A stretch of 64,000 bases of DNA, taken from the NCBI RefSeq assembly GCF_023159225.1, contig NC_063177.1:19306673-19370672 (forward strand). The letters are read 5' to 3'. Below are positions 26,501 through 34,015 of the stretch, piece by piece (the first letter of the stretch is position 1; every line of letters starts with the position of its first letter). Under the pieces are notes generated by a model that worked only from the letters and a program-made list of their open reading frames with translations, ran no database searches and was not told the origin of the DNA. The translations under genes and the position numbers were made by a program. The DNA is from Perognathus longimembris pacificus. Its lineage: Eukaryota; Chordata; Mammalia; Rodentia; Heteromyidae.

Positions 26501-29500
26501 CATTCCCAGCTCTTGTGCCAGCATCGAGAACACCAGCACTTTGCAAAGAAAGACTGTCCAATCACAGATAGGACCTCCGTTGACAGATTCAAGGCCTCTG
26601 GGCTCACCCCCAAATGCCACCCGGGTGCTTACTCCCCCCCAAGCAGCAGGAGACAGTATCTTGGCCACAGGAGCCAACCAACGATTCTGCTCACCAGCTC
26701 CAACATCAGGTAAGTGCTCCTAGGCCACAGTGATTTGGAATGATTTCATGTGCCTTCTAGTACATGAAAACTCAAAATTCCAAAATACATACTGTGAATA
26801 CTTTAGATGTCTTCAATCTCTATATTATTTGTCTTCCTGTATTTCTAGAACAGAAGAGAGGCATGTTTTTAACCTGTCCTCGTCTTAAATTTTTGGTTGC
26901 TTGGGCTCCAAAAGCTTTATTTTTTTGTTGTTGTTTGTTTTTGCCAGTCCTGGGGTTTGAACTCAGGGCCTGAGCACTGTCCCTGGCTTCTTTTTGCTCA
27001 AGGTTAACACTGTCACTTGAGCTACAGCGCCACTTCTAGCTTTTTCTGTTTATGTGGTGCTGAGGAATCCTACCCAGGGCTTCATGCATGCAAGGCAAAC
27101 ACTTCTGCTAAGCCATATTCCCAGCCCCTTTTTGTTTTTTTAAGATGATCTCCGAAGTCATTGTCAGGACTAGAACTACAACCTGGGTTTCCTGACTCTC
27201 ACCCTCCAAGCCTAGTTTTCTTTCTATCTTCTAGAAGAAGGCAGCATACTCTGGAACGATTGGGGTTAACCTGAGTTTCTGGCTAACAGGCTCAGTGTTT
27301 GGTGATCCACATAATAAAGAGATAAAGCAACACTTGGTACAGTTTCTCAGAGCCAGACATTTGAGGAATTTCCATGTTTTGTTTTGTTGGGTTTTTTTGC
27401 CAGTTGTGGAGCTTAAACTCAAGGCCTGAGCACTGTCCCTGGCTTCTTTTTGCTCAAGGCTAGCACTCTACCACTTGAGCCACAGTGCCACTTCTGGCTT
27501 TTTCCATGTATGTGATGATGAGGAATCGAACCTAGGGGTATACGAGGCAAGCACTCTACCACTGGGCCATATTCCCAGCCCCGGAACTACCATGTTGGGG
27601 AAGCAAGAACAGAAAGCAGCACTGCTTTTCAGAGTACAATATCCAAAGAGATTGCTCTGGTCCAGAAGCTTGCCCTTGGGCCACATGCCAAAAAGTCTGT
27701 TTGACCCAATGTGGACCTGTTCTCTCAGTTGTCCCAGTTGGTACTCAAGACCTTGAGGTTGCTGACCCTGTATCTGAACCAGGTTTCAGATGGTACTAGA
27801 ACCCTCAGTCATCTCTCCTGTCTGCACTGAAGCCAGCCTACTAGTCAGTTAGGAGTCTTGGTAAACAGGTGACTGATTTCTCTGCATGGAAGCTCCCAGG
27901 CCCTACTTTGGGTCTGTTATCCTGTCTGTTTCATACTAGTATGGGTAGATTTTTCACATTCTTATACTTCAGCAGGCACAAATGGTAGGAGTAGGTACTG
28001 TTTCTATAAGAGTAGAGGCAGCAGCCTAATGCCAGTGGCTAAGACAGGGACTATAATCCTACTCAGGAGACTGAGATCTGAGGATCACAGTTCAAAGCTA
28101 GCCCAGAAAGAAAAGTTCCCACTTAACCACTCAAAAAACAGAAGTGGTACTGTGGCTCAAGATGGTAGAGCCTTAAGCAGAAGAGCTCAGGGACAGCACC
28201 CAGGCCCTGACTTCAAGCCCCATGAAAGTAGAGGCAGCAGAAAAGTAGCCACAGTCCAAGAAATGAAGTTAGCTCATCACTTTGACCAGAGAGTGGGTTA
28301 CAGTTGTACTCAGTGCTCTGGAAACTCCTGCGTGCCCGGGTACATTGTTCCATCTGCCCATCCTCACCACACGTTTTTAGCTCTAGGAGTTCCAGAGCCT
28401 GTGGGTTGAGAATCAAGAAGGGAACGTCACCTGGGGCCCGAAATCCAGACCTGTCTCAGCAGTGGGGGATTGGACCGGTAGGTTTCCCTCAGGCGACGTA
28501 AGTAACAGTCTTCCTGCTCCATCCCCAGATGGCAAGGTCAGCCCCGGCACGTTATCCATAGGAAGCGCTTTAACCGTACCCTCTTTCCCAGCCAACTCTA
28601 CTGCCATGGTGGACCTCACCAATTCACTTCGAGCATTTATGGATGTCAATGGAGGTGAGTGAGTGAGCAGCTGTGGTGAATGTGGTGTCCCTGGGCAGCA
28701 TTCGGCTCATTTTGAAGGAAAAAAAACGGGCACTTAATTTCAGAGGGCTAGGGAGATAAGACTAAGGAGTATCCATCTGTTTAGGTAGAATAGTGAGATA
28801 AGAAAGAAAGTTATTTCTCTTGCTTCTGTACATTTGCATAAATAATCAAAGGTAAAAGGTGAACCATTGAGAAACATAGAATCACGTTAGGCAAGTTATC
28901 TAGACTTACAAAACAAAACGAGCCTTATTTCCAGAGAGCAGGCCTCGTCTATGGGGAAACCTAAAGTTAAGGACAACAGGGAAGGTCTTGATTACTATGC
29001 AGAGGATGGGTAGAAAAGTCAAATCTTTGTCAGACATCTAAACCCTCCTGTTGGCAGGCAGGTCTCCCAAAATTAGTTTTCCCTCCTACAGGAGGCCTCT
29101 GCACAGGCTTCACTGGTTCTCTCTTTCAGTGTAAATGGCAAGCTAGATTCCCAGCTCCAAATCTTTGAACCAGTCTACTCTATTTGAATAAAAGTGATTT
29201 GGCTGGACTATTTGCCATGTAAATTCCACATTCCATTTTCATCTCAGCTTTTTAATCTTTTTCTCTTTGGTTAATAGAAATTGAGATAAATATGCTGGAT
29301 GAGAAGCTGATCAAGTTTCTGGCCTTGCAGAGAATACATCAGCTTTTCCCCTCCCGGGTCCAAGCTTCACTGGGCAGTGTTGGGACGCATCCAACAGCTT
29401 CCGGAGGCCACCACACAGAAGGTTCGCATGCATATACTTGCCATCCCACCATCAGATCTTTCATCTGATGGCTGTGAATGACCACCTTGACTTCATGGAG

Positions 29501-32500
29501 AATATCAGTAGCTTAGATCTTGTATGTCTTTGATAGGCTTAATAAAAAAAAAAGCACCGTGGTTTTTTTTCTCAGCAGGAATGAGATGACAACCTCAGCT
29601 CTCTGATCAGACTCAAAGCAGTCTGCCATAACTCTTTTATACATGTCCACTGTGACACACAACAAAGCAGCCACCAGTGCCGAGGGCGGGGGCGGGGGGG
29701 GGGGAGAAGGGGGGTGCTATCTAAACAATTGCTTTCTAACTCCTCTTGAAGGGTTACTCAAGAGAGAACTCTTGAGTTCAAAATGAGAAATAGGATAATG
29801 GTTAAGATTTCTGTTTCTTCTTGTATTCTACTTTGTTTTCTCTGAGTATTAGCCCTGAAGAGCCTTGCTGCTTCAGACTGTGGTAACCAGACCAGCAATA
29901 GCAGCATCTCCTGAAACTCCCCACACTCTACTGAGTCAATCTGCTACACACACACCCTTTTGGGGGGCTGGGGATTGAATCCAGGGCTTTGTTTCGCTAG
30001 GTCTACCACTACCACTGACCTATATACCAATCTCAGAATCTGCATTCTAACAAAATACATAGGTGGTTCATATGTACATTAAAGTTTGAGAAACACTGGT
30101 CTATGCCTTCTTTTTCCATGTTCTCCTTTTAGAGTCACCTGGAATGTCCCTGGTAAGCCCAGGTACTTAAAGTACTAGTGCCCTTGAATTCTAGGACCAT
30201 GTCCAAATAAAAGTCGAAAATGTGGTTGGGAGAGAAGGCCTCTCCCTAAAGCAGCTCAGTGTCAGTTGTTATTTGCAAACATGAGTCATCCATTAAGACT
30301 TCATCGAGGCCAGGAACCAAACATCCAGGTTTTGTTGGTTTGTGTTTAAGTTTCTGAATGATCCTTTTGTGTTTGTCTTGTAGTGCAAAGGAAGGAGGTA
30401 CAGGCCCGAGCTGTGTTCTACCCCCTCTTAGGGTTGGGAGGAGCTGTGAACATGTGCTATCGAACCCTCTACATCGGGACAGGTGAGCCAGCCAGGAAAC
30501 CAGGATAAGCACTAGGTTAGAGAAGGGTGAGGCAAGCTCTTAACAGAGTTGCTTGGCTTAACCCAGAGGATATGCAACACAAAAAAGACTAAGAAACATC
30601 CAGTGCTTCTCTGTGGTGGATTGTTTGCTCTGTGCCATGTGACATCAATAATGGTCCGCTCTGGCTGCTGCTCGGAAGGCATCTGGAACACAGAGTTGGA
30701 AGGTCCGCACCCAGCACTCACCTTCTGTACTCACAGAAGTAGCCCTTCAGTAACTTACTCTTCCCTCTAGGTAGCAATCACGTATTCTAAAGCAGATGAG
30801 CTACAAGGACAGTTGTTAGCAAGGGGATTGTTCAAAAATACATTCGAGGGCTGGGGATATGGCCTAGTGGCAAGAGTGCCTGCCTCATATACATGAGGCC
30901 CTGGGTTCAATTCCCCAGCACCACATATACAGAAAATGGCCAGAAGTGGCGCTGTGGCTCAAGTGGCAGAGTGCTAGCCTTGAGCAAAAAGAAGCCAGGG
31001 ACAGTGCTCAGGCCCAGAGTCCAAGCCCCAGGACTGGCCAAAAATAAATAAATACATACATACATGCATACATTCGAGAGCCCTGAGCTACCTGCCCCTT
31101 GAGGTCTCTTAGCACCCACCCAGAAGCTCGCCTCCCCCTCCTCCCCCACACATCCACCTTATAGTCTGTTCTGCGTTCCTTTTCCTCTCCTGCCACTCTG
31201 CAGGAGCTGACATGGATGTGTGCCTTACAAACTATGGTCACTGTAACTACGTGTCCGGGAAGCACGCCTGCATATTCTACGATGAGGTGAGGGGTGGAGA
31301 TGGGGTGGGAAGGAGCTTTCCCAACCTGAGGCCTCTTCTTGGTACTAGATTTTTGTTCTGTGCCCTCTTGGAGGTAGATAAAGGGCTGTTCTTTTCTTCC
31401 CTGTCTCAGTGTGAAGATTCCATGGCTACCTACCTCCAGGAGAAAAGATAGGTGTTGTTTTGAGGGGAGTGGGCGCAGGGAATATACTGAGATTTGTTCA
31501 CATTTGCTAGTCTATAGAGCTCTATCAATGAGCCACACCTGGAGCTCTTTTTAGCACTTGTTATATTGAGATAGAGTCTAGCTTTTTGTCCAAGAATGTT
31601 CCTGAACAATGATCTGCCTATTTTAAGTTTCCTACTGTAGCTGAGATGACAGATGTGTGCCCCCACACCCATCATTTGTTTCTATCTGAGTCTCAGACTT
31701 TGCTATCAGAGCTGGCCTGGAACCTCAATCCTCTGGATCTCAGTCTACCATGTGGCTGGAGTAACAGACATTTACTTCCACATCCAGCTATTGGTTGAGG
31801 AAACTGTCGCTCAAACTTTTTTTTTTTTTAACCCAGCTGGCCCAAAACCACAGTCCTGATTTTGGCCTCCCAAGTAGCATAGGATTACAGTATGAGCAGT
31901 TGCACCTGGTTAAAGCTAGCTTTTCTGTTAAAACTGGTCAGAGACACAATAGAGGGAGCCTAACCTAAAACCAGAAGGGGGGGCCAATATGGAAGGAAGC
32001 CAAACTATGTGGATGTATCCCTATGAGTTTCATCATTGTCACGTGCTGAGAAGGGAGGGGAAGGGATGGGGGAGAAGAGGCTATGGGGCCACTAGGGGCC
32101 ACTAGGAAAGCAGTTGGTAACAGTAGGGAGTCTTGAGCCCCATTCTGAATGGGTGAGACTATGATTGAGGAAGAATATGAGCACTCCCTGGGACATAAGG
32201 AGCTGCCTTCTTGCGTCCTCTTTCTCCTTAGCCCCCAGGCCTCACACAGCAAACTACACATCTTATCTCCCCTCCTCCTCCTCAGAATACCAAACATTAT
32301 GAGCTGTTAAACTACAGTGAGCATGGGACAACGGTGGACAATGTGCTGTATTCATGTGACTTCTCTGAGAAGACCCCGCCAACCCCCCCAAGCAGTATTG
32401 TTGCCAAAGTGCAGAGTGTCATCAGTAAGTTGGAGCAGAGTCCTGTGGCCACAAAGCTAAGACCGCAGTCACGGTAGTGTTGTTGCCACGTGCCACCATA

Positions 32501-33087
32501 GATAAGCTGTGCTCTCTTGCCTTCCCAGTCCCATTGGTCAAGTTCTCCTTGCTGGTGGGCCCAGGGAAAGTCACTGAGAAGCAAATACTGAATATCCATG
32601 TGTATATAGCAGACTAATTATTTGCAGACTTCAGATTCCCCCTGGTGATGAGGCTGATGGAATGGGGAGAGGTGGGACCCATTTCTGGCAAACCACTCAG
32701 ATAGGTCAGCGCTCCTTGTTCCTCTCCTGTGACCATCCCCCTCTTTCCCAGGGCGTCGCCGGCACCAGAAACAAGATGAAGAGCCAAGTGAGGAGGCAGC
32801 CGTGATGAGTTCCCAAGCCCAGGGACCCCAGCGAAGACCCTGCAATTGCAAAGCCAGCAGCTCGAGCTTGATTGGGGGCAGTGGGGCCGGCTTGGGAGGG
32901 TACGGCCTTACTGCACCATGGCAGCTACATCAAGCTGGGATGCCTGCAGTTTGTCTTCAGCATCACTGAGTTTGCGACCAAACAGCCCAAAGGCGATGCC
33001 AGCCTGCTGCAGGATGGGGTCTTGGCTGAGAAGCTATCTCTCAAGCCCCACCAGGGCCCTGTACTGCGCTCCAACTCCGTTCCCTAG
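11461..33087 (+). CDS. PHF12: PHD finger protein 12 (Pf1), 3' thirteen coding exons; frame broken in last exon
   Basis: PHF12 is a nuclear adaptor that links Sin3-HDAC corepressor to MRG15 on chromatin. Thirteen exons with consistent phases are visible; the 5' exons, with the start codon and most of the first PHD finger, lie upstream of the window. Domains in order: the end of PHD finger 1 (EWMCHRC), a basic and acidic linker, the MRG-binding region with its FQLP motif, a second C4HC3 PHD finger, a long Ser/Pro-rich region, and an FHA-like domain ([16 protein letters not shown] onward). If the family length of about 1004 residues holds, roughly 82 residues are missing upstream, and the window exons would be 3-15 of 15. 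The last exon carries one extra T at 32892-32893, which shifts the frame before the final 64 codons. Those codons are otherwise intact, ending at TAG 33085-33087. Identity is very secure from recognisable protein sequence; exon numbering is inferred. Confidence 0.97.
11534..14092 (+). other. PHF12: PHF12 intron with one SINE
   Basis: This 2.6-kb intron has donor gtaata and acceptor TTTGCACAG. Apart from a dimeric ID SINE at about 12358-12557 I see no distinct structure. Confidence 0.85.
12358..12557 (+). repeat. dimeric ID SINE
   Basis: aggctgggaatgtggcttag to cagaactggcggc, then an A-run. Confidence 0.8.
14093..14486 (+). CDS. PHF12: PHF12 exon: linker and MRG15-binding region
   Basis: This 394-base exon opens with [13 protein letters not shown] and ends [10 protein letters not shown] (split Gly). 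It carries a Ser/Thr-rich stretch, an acidic patch ([12 protein letters not shown]), then [15 protein letters not shown] and the FQLP motif. FxLP motifs in this part of Pf1 are known to bind the MRG domain of MRG15. It starts in phase 0 and leaves one base over. Confidence 0.97.
14770..14970 (+). repeat. old B1-like and ID-like fragments
   Basis: gtagtgcatgcctattatcc, then aatatagctcagttatagag. Diverged. Confidence 0.45.
15585..15770 (+). repeat. old B1-like/ID composite SINE
   Basis: ctgggcactggtagctaatg and aatggtagagcatcagctgt; diverged copy. Confidence 0.55.
16227..16347 (+). CDS. PHF12: PHF12 exon: basic stretch and start of PHD finger 2
   Basis: This 121-base exon begins with the second base of a split Gly codon. 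It encodes [17 protein letters not shown], a likely nuclear localisation stretch, then VCFTCNR, the first Cys pair of PHD finger 2. It ends AACAG/gtattt, leaving two bases of an Arg codon. Confidence 0.95.
16938..17185 (+). repeat. B1-like/ID composite SINE
   Basis: cacacctgtaatcctagcta, caaaaaaagtcagaagtgga and caagccccagaaccaacac. Confidence 0.75.
17242..17468 (-). repeat. dimeric ID SINE inserted in a composite SINE
   Basis: CTTT-rich start, then gccaatcataggacttgaac; a near repeat of ggaccatgcacttt / ggactgtgcatttt flanks it. Confidence 0.65.
17635..17950 (+). repeat. two tandem B1-like/ID fragments
   Basis: ctagctactcaggagccaga, then gctgggtatggtggtacacg and an ID-like end. Confidence 0.5.
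18007..18215 (+). repeat. dimeric ID SINE
   Basis: ggggctgggaatgtggctta to gttcaagctccg, followed by (GA)n and (GTG)n to 18249. Confidence 0.75.
18452..18657 (+). repeat. dimeric ID SINE nested in a composite SINE
   Basis: The duplication gagtgttagtccc at 18439-18451 and 18658-18670 bounds it exactly. The host element is the B1-like/ID composite at 18265-18700. Confidence 0.85.
18800..18990 (+). repeat. B1-like/ID composite SINE, diverged
   Basis: ggctcacacctgtaattcta and gtgatagagcactagcctct. Confidence 0.6.
19292..19495 (+). repeat. dimeric ID-type SINE
   Basis: gttgggaatgtggcatggca to a C-run and an A-run. Confidence 0.65.
19612..19728 (+). repeat. shortened ID-type SINE
   Basis: The first half of module 1 is joined directly to the second half of module 2, an internal deletion. 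Confidence 0.6.
19830..19975 (+). repeat. 3' part of a composite SINE
   Basis: ccaattaaccaccagaaaac and gtggtagagcactatccttg. It lies just upstream of the PHF12 exon at 20021. Confidence 0.6.
20021..20153 (+). CDS. PHF12: PHF12 exon: core of PHD finger 2
   Basis: This 133-base exon encodes [20 protein letters not shown], then [19 protein letters not shown]. It completes a C4HC3 zinc finger with CDYC, HMDC and the WMCxxH end. It ends in phase 0 at GTG/gtaagc. Confidence 0.97.
20785..21000 (+). repeat. composite SINE fragments
   Basis: Two ID-like 3' modules in sequence, ending caaaccccattactgacc and an A-run. Confidence 0.5.
21720..21884 (+). CDS. PHF12: PHF12 exon ([10 protein letters not shown] ... 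RRSLK)
   Basis: This 165-base, 55-codon exon is phase 0 at both ends. The acceptor is ATCTAG and the donor AAG/gtgagt. It encodes the conserved helical and basic segment after PHD finger 2 ([20 protein letters not shown], then [18 protein letters not shown]). Confidence 0.96.
22322..22405 (+). repeat. ID monomer
   Basis: gagctggatgtagctcagtg and ttgcctagcaggtacaacac: a single classical ID unit. Confidence 0.65.
22893..23090 (+). repeat. dimeric ID SINE
   Basis: tagctaggaatgtgacttag to ccctaggactgacag, then an AAATA-rich tail. Confidence 0.75.
23300..24010 (+). repeat. L2 LINE fragment with 3' tail
   Basis: The end reads tgtgagctccttgtgggcaa ... caggctcaataaatgtaggt, the L2 tail. The upstream C/T-rich sequence fits an older part of the same LINE. 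Confidence 0.6.
24236..24450 (+). repeat. dimeric ID SINE
   Basis: Young-looking copy: ggggctggggaatatagcct to ggcccaggactggc and an A-run. Confidence 0.85.
24527..24733 (+). repeat. dimeric ID SINE
   Basis: gggctgggaatatggcctag to caggactggcc and an A-run; the short repeat agacaaagcag flanks it. Confidence 0.85.
24994..25152 (+). CDS. PHF12: PHF12 exon (VPDAIKSQY ... AEQQE)
   Basis: This 159-base, 53-codon exon is phase 0 at both ends, with acceptor GAACAG and donor GAG/gtgagt. It contains [20 protein letters not shown] and ends [10 protein letters not shown]. No named domain is visible; the sequence is strongly recognisable as PHF12. Confidence 0.96.
25420..25530 (+). repeat. B1-like monomer
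   Basis: ggccaggtattgtggtaatc and taaggccacataggctatat. Confidence 0.55.
25914..26709 (+). CDS. PHF12: PHF12 large central exon, Ser/Pro-rich
   Basis: This 796-base exon opens [20 protein letters not shown] and runs to FCSPAPTS plus one base. It is rich in Ser, Pro and Thr and looks mostly disordered. A sumoylation-like IVKTE occurs near residue 165 of the exon. If the donor is ignored, the frame reads Gly-Lys-Cys-Ser and stops at TAG 26721-26723, which would give a short form without the FHA region. Confidence 0.97.
26925..27130 (-). repeat. dimeric ID SINE
   Basis: TTG-rich start, tttgccagtcctggggtttg, end catattcccagccc. Confidence 0.8.
27385..27583 (-). repeat. dimeric ID SINE
   Basis: ttttgccagttgtggagctt to ccatattcccagcccc. 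Confidence 0.8.
28030..28235 (+). repeat. B1-like/ID composite SINE
   Basis: ggagactgagatctgaggat and gcagaagagctcagggacag. Confidence 0.7.
28529..28654 (+). CDS. PHF12: PHF12 exon ([10 protein letters not shown] ... FMDVNG)
   Basis: This 126-base exon has acceptor CCCCAG and donor GGAG/gtgagt. It encodes [19 protein letters not shown] and [11 protein letters not shown]. It joins by split Asp and Glu codons to its neighbours. Confidence 0.96.
29278..29421 (+). CDS. PHF12: PHF12 exon ([10 protein letters not shown] ... HHTE)
   Basis: This 144-base exon has acceptor TTAATAG and encodes [20 protein letters not shown], then QLFPSRVQ and GGHHTE. The donor GAAG/gttcgc is weaker than its neighbours, with T at +3 and C at +4, but the phase joins exactly to the next exon. 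Confidence 0.94.
29683..29715 (+). repeat. G-rich tract
   Basis: Runs of G broken by single C or short A-G steps; four or more G-runs are present, so a quadruplex is possible. Confidence 0.7.
30384..30482 (+). CDS. PHF12: PHF12 exon: start of FHA-like domain
   Basis: This 99-base exon follows TTGTAG and encodes [19 protein letters not shown], then [14 protein letters not shown]. The YRTLYIGTG strand and turn begin the FHA-like fold. It ends ACAG/gtgagc with one base of a Gly codon. Confidence 0.96.
30848..31053 (+). repeat. dimeric ID SINE
   Basis: ggggctggggatatggccta to caggactggcc, then an AAATA/CATA tail; the repeat acattcgag occurs on both sides. Confidence 0.85.
31204..31286 (+). CDS. 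PHF12: PHF12 exon: FHA-like domain, middle
   Basis: This 83-base exon encodes [20 protein letters not shown], then ACIFYDE. The pattern of a charged loop followed by S-x-K-H and a strand is FHA-like. The acceptor is CTGCAG and the donor GAG/gtgagg. Confidence 0.96.
31530..31910 (-). repeat. old B1-like fragments
   Basis: Several diverged reverse B1-like pieces (ggatctcagtctaccatgtg, ggcctcccaagtagcatag). Confidence 0.45.
32286..32424 (+). CDS. PHF12: PHF12 exon: FHA-like domain, later strands
   Basis: This 139-base exon encodes [20 protein letters not shown], then [36 protein letters not shown] fits the last core strands of an FHA fold. The acceptor is CCTCAG and the donor ATCA/gtaagt. Confidence 0.96.
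32752..33087 (+). CDS. PHF12: PHF12 last coding exon, with +1 frameshift
   Basis: The exon follows TTTCCCAG and joins in phase as [16 protein letters not shown], then the [18 protein letters not shown] region. At 32892-32893 the sequence has TT where the family has a single T before GGGAGGG. Read as written, 25 foreign codons follow and end at TGA 32967-32969. One base further on, the family C-terminus continues perfectly ([15 protein letters not shown] to RSNSVP) to TAG 33085-33087. Everything but one base is intact, so this is either an assembly or sequencing error or a very young mutation. Confidence 0.95.
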
Positions 33088-33485
33088 GGCTAGTAGCTAC
33101 CCTGCCATTGGCCCGGACACCCAACCAAGACTCCTGCAATGCAAAAATGTACACAAACCAAGCCCGGGTGTTTTCTATACCAGAAACCCTTCGACTACAA
33201 TCTTTGCATGAAATGAAGAAAACCTTTTGACTGTTTTTTAAACTCCTTTTTCTTTTCTCAAGTTTTAGGGGGCATTTGCACATATATTTGTACTCAACAT
33301 TTCATGGGAAAGCGGCAGACCGAGCTGAGGAACAGTGTGGGCAGGGAGGGGAAGGCAGAGGTGTGGACACTTCCTCCAACACAAACCCTTCCCCCTGCCA
33401 CGCCCCCCCCTCGCCCGCCTGCCCACCCACCGTTGTAAAATAATCAGAAACTTGTTCTATTTTGTGGCAGTGACAATAGTTTTAT

Positions 33486-33491
33486 ATTAAA
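33486..33491 (+). terminator. PHF12: candidate proximal poly(A) signal ATTAAA
   Basis: The hexamer ATTAAA is the commonest variant signal. It lies about 400 bases after the stop codon and is followed by T-rich sequence at 33535-33550. Use is inferred. Confidence 0.4.
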
Positions 33492-33720
33492 AGAAAAAAT
33501 ACAGTTTTCATACAGCAAAATCTATACAATATCATTGTTTTATTTAATATAAAGATCGCTACCCACCCTCCTTCCATGGCTCCCACCCTCCAAGTTATTT
33601 TCCCTTTCTGCAGCGGTTGCACTAAGGTAGCTACTGTGTATTATGGACAAATGAGATGAATTCTTTTTCTGGCTGTCCATCTATTTTATTTCAAATAAGG
33701 AAAAGTGTATTTGGATTTTG

Positions 33721-33728
33721 TGTAAATA
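33721..33728 (+). promoter_or_regulatory. PHF12: Pumilio response element 1 (TGTAAATA)
   Basis: This is an exact UGUANAUA match on the sense strand of the PHF12 3' UTR. Two more follow at 33935 and 33986. Confidence 0.5.
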
Positions 33729-33934
33729 CATCTAGTGATGACCTTTTTTCAATGTTTTTAAAAACTGTGTACAGTACTACATGTGGTAGAGCGTTTTTCT
33801 CAAATTGTCTATTGTAGCAAAAGCGTTTTTGTCGTAAACCTGTTTTGTCTCTTTTTGTTCTCTTGCCACTTCTCTCCTCTTCCTCCCACCCCTGGCTCCC
33901 TTTTCTCTTCCCCCACCCCCACAATTAGTACCAA

Positions 33935-33942
33935 TGTACATA
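33935..33942 (+). promoter_or_regulatory. PHF12: Pumilio response element 2 (TGTACATA)
   Basis: Exact UGUANAUA match in the distal PHF12 3' UTR. Confidence 0.5.
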
Positions 33943-33985
33943 GTAATTGTAATGTTTTAGACTTTACAGAAACTTTCCTGTATTC

Positions 33986-33993
33986 TGTATATA
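33986..33993 (+). promoter_or_regulatory. PHF12: Pumilio response element 3 (TGTATATA)
   Basis: Exact UGUANAUA match overlapping the A-rich end of the 3' UTR. It sits next to the candidate distal cleavage region. Confidence 0.45.
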
Positions 33994-34015
33994 AAAAAAC
34001 AAAAATACTCCAAAT

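Larger units (their letters stand above)
33088..34015 (+). other. PHF12: PHF12 3' untranslated region
   Basis: The sequence after the TAG is free of SINEs, unlike the introns and the intergenic DNA beyond it. It has a candidate ATTAAA signal at 33486-33491 and an A-rich end with TATAAA near 33988. The distal end at about 34015 is an estimate from where the conserved-looking 3' UTR stops. Confidence 0.7.

Noticed and set aside
25599..26723. 374-residue continuous frame that includes the large PHF12 exon
   Set aside because: Its first 105 codons are intron sequence; the exon starts at 25914 with a clean acceptor and matching phase. It is not a separate gene.
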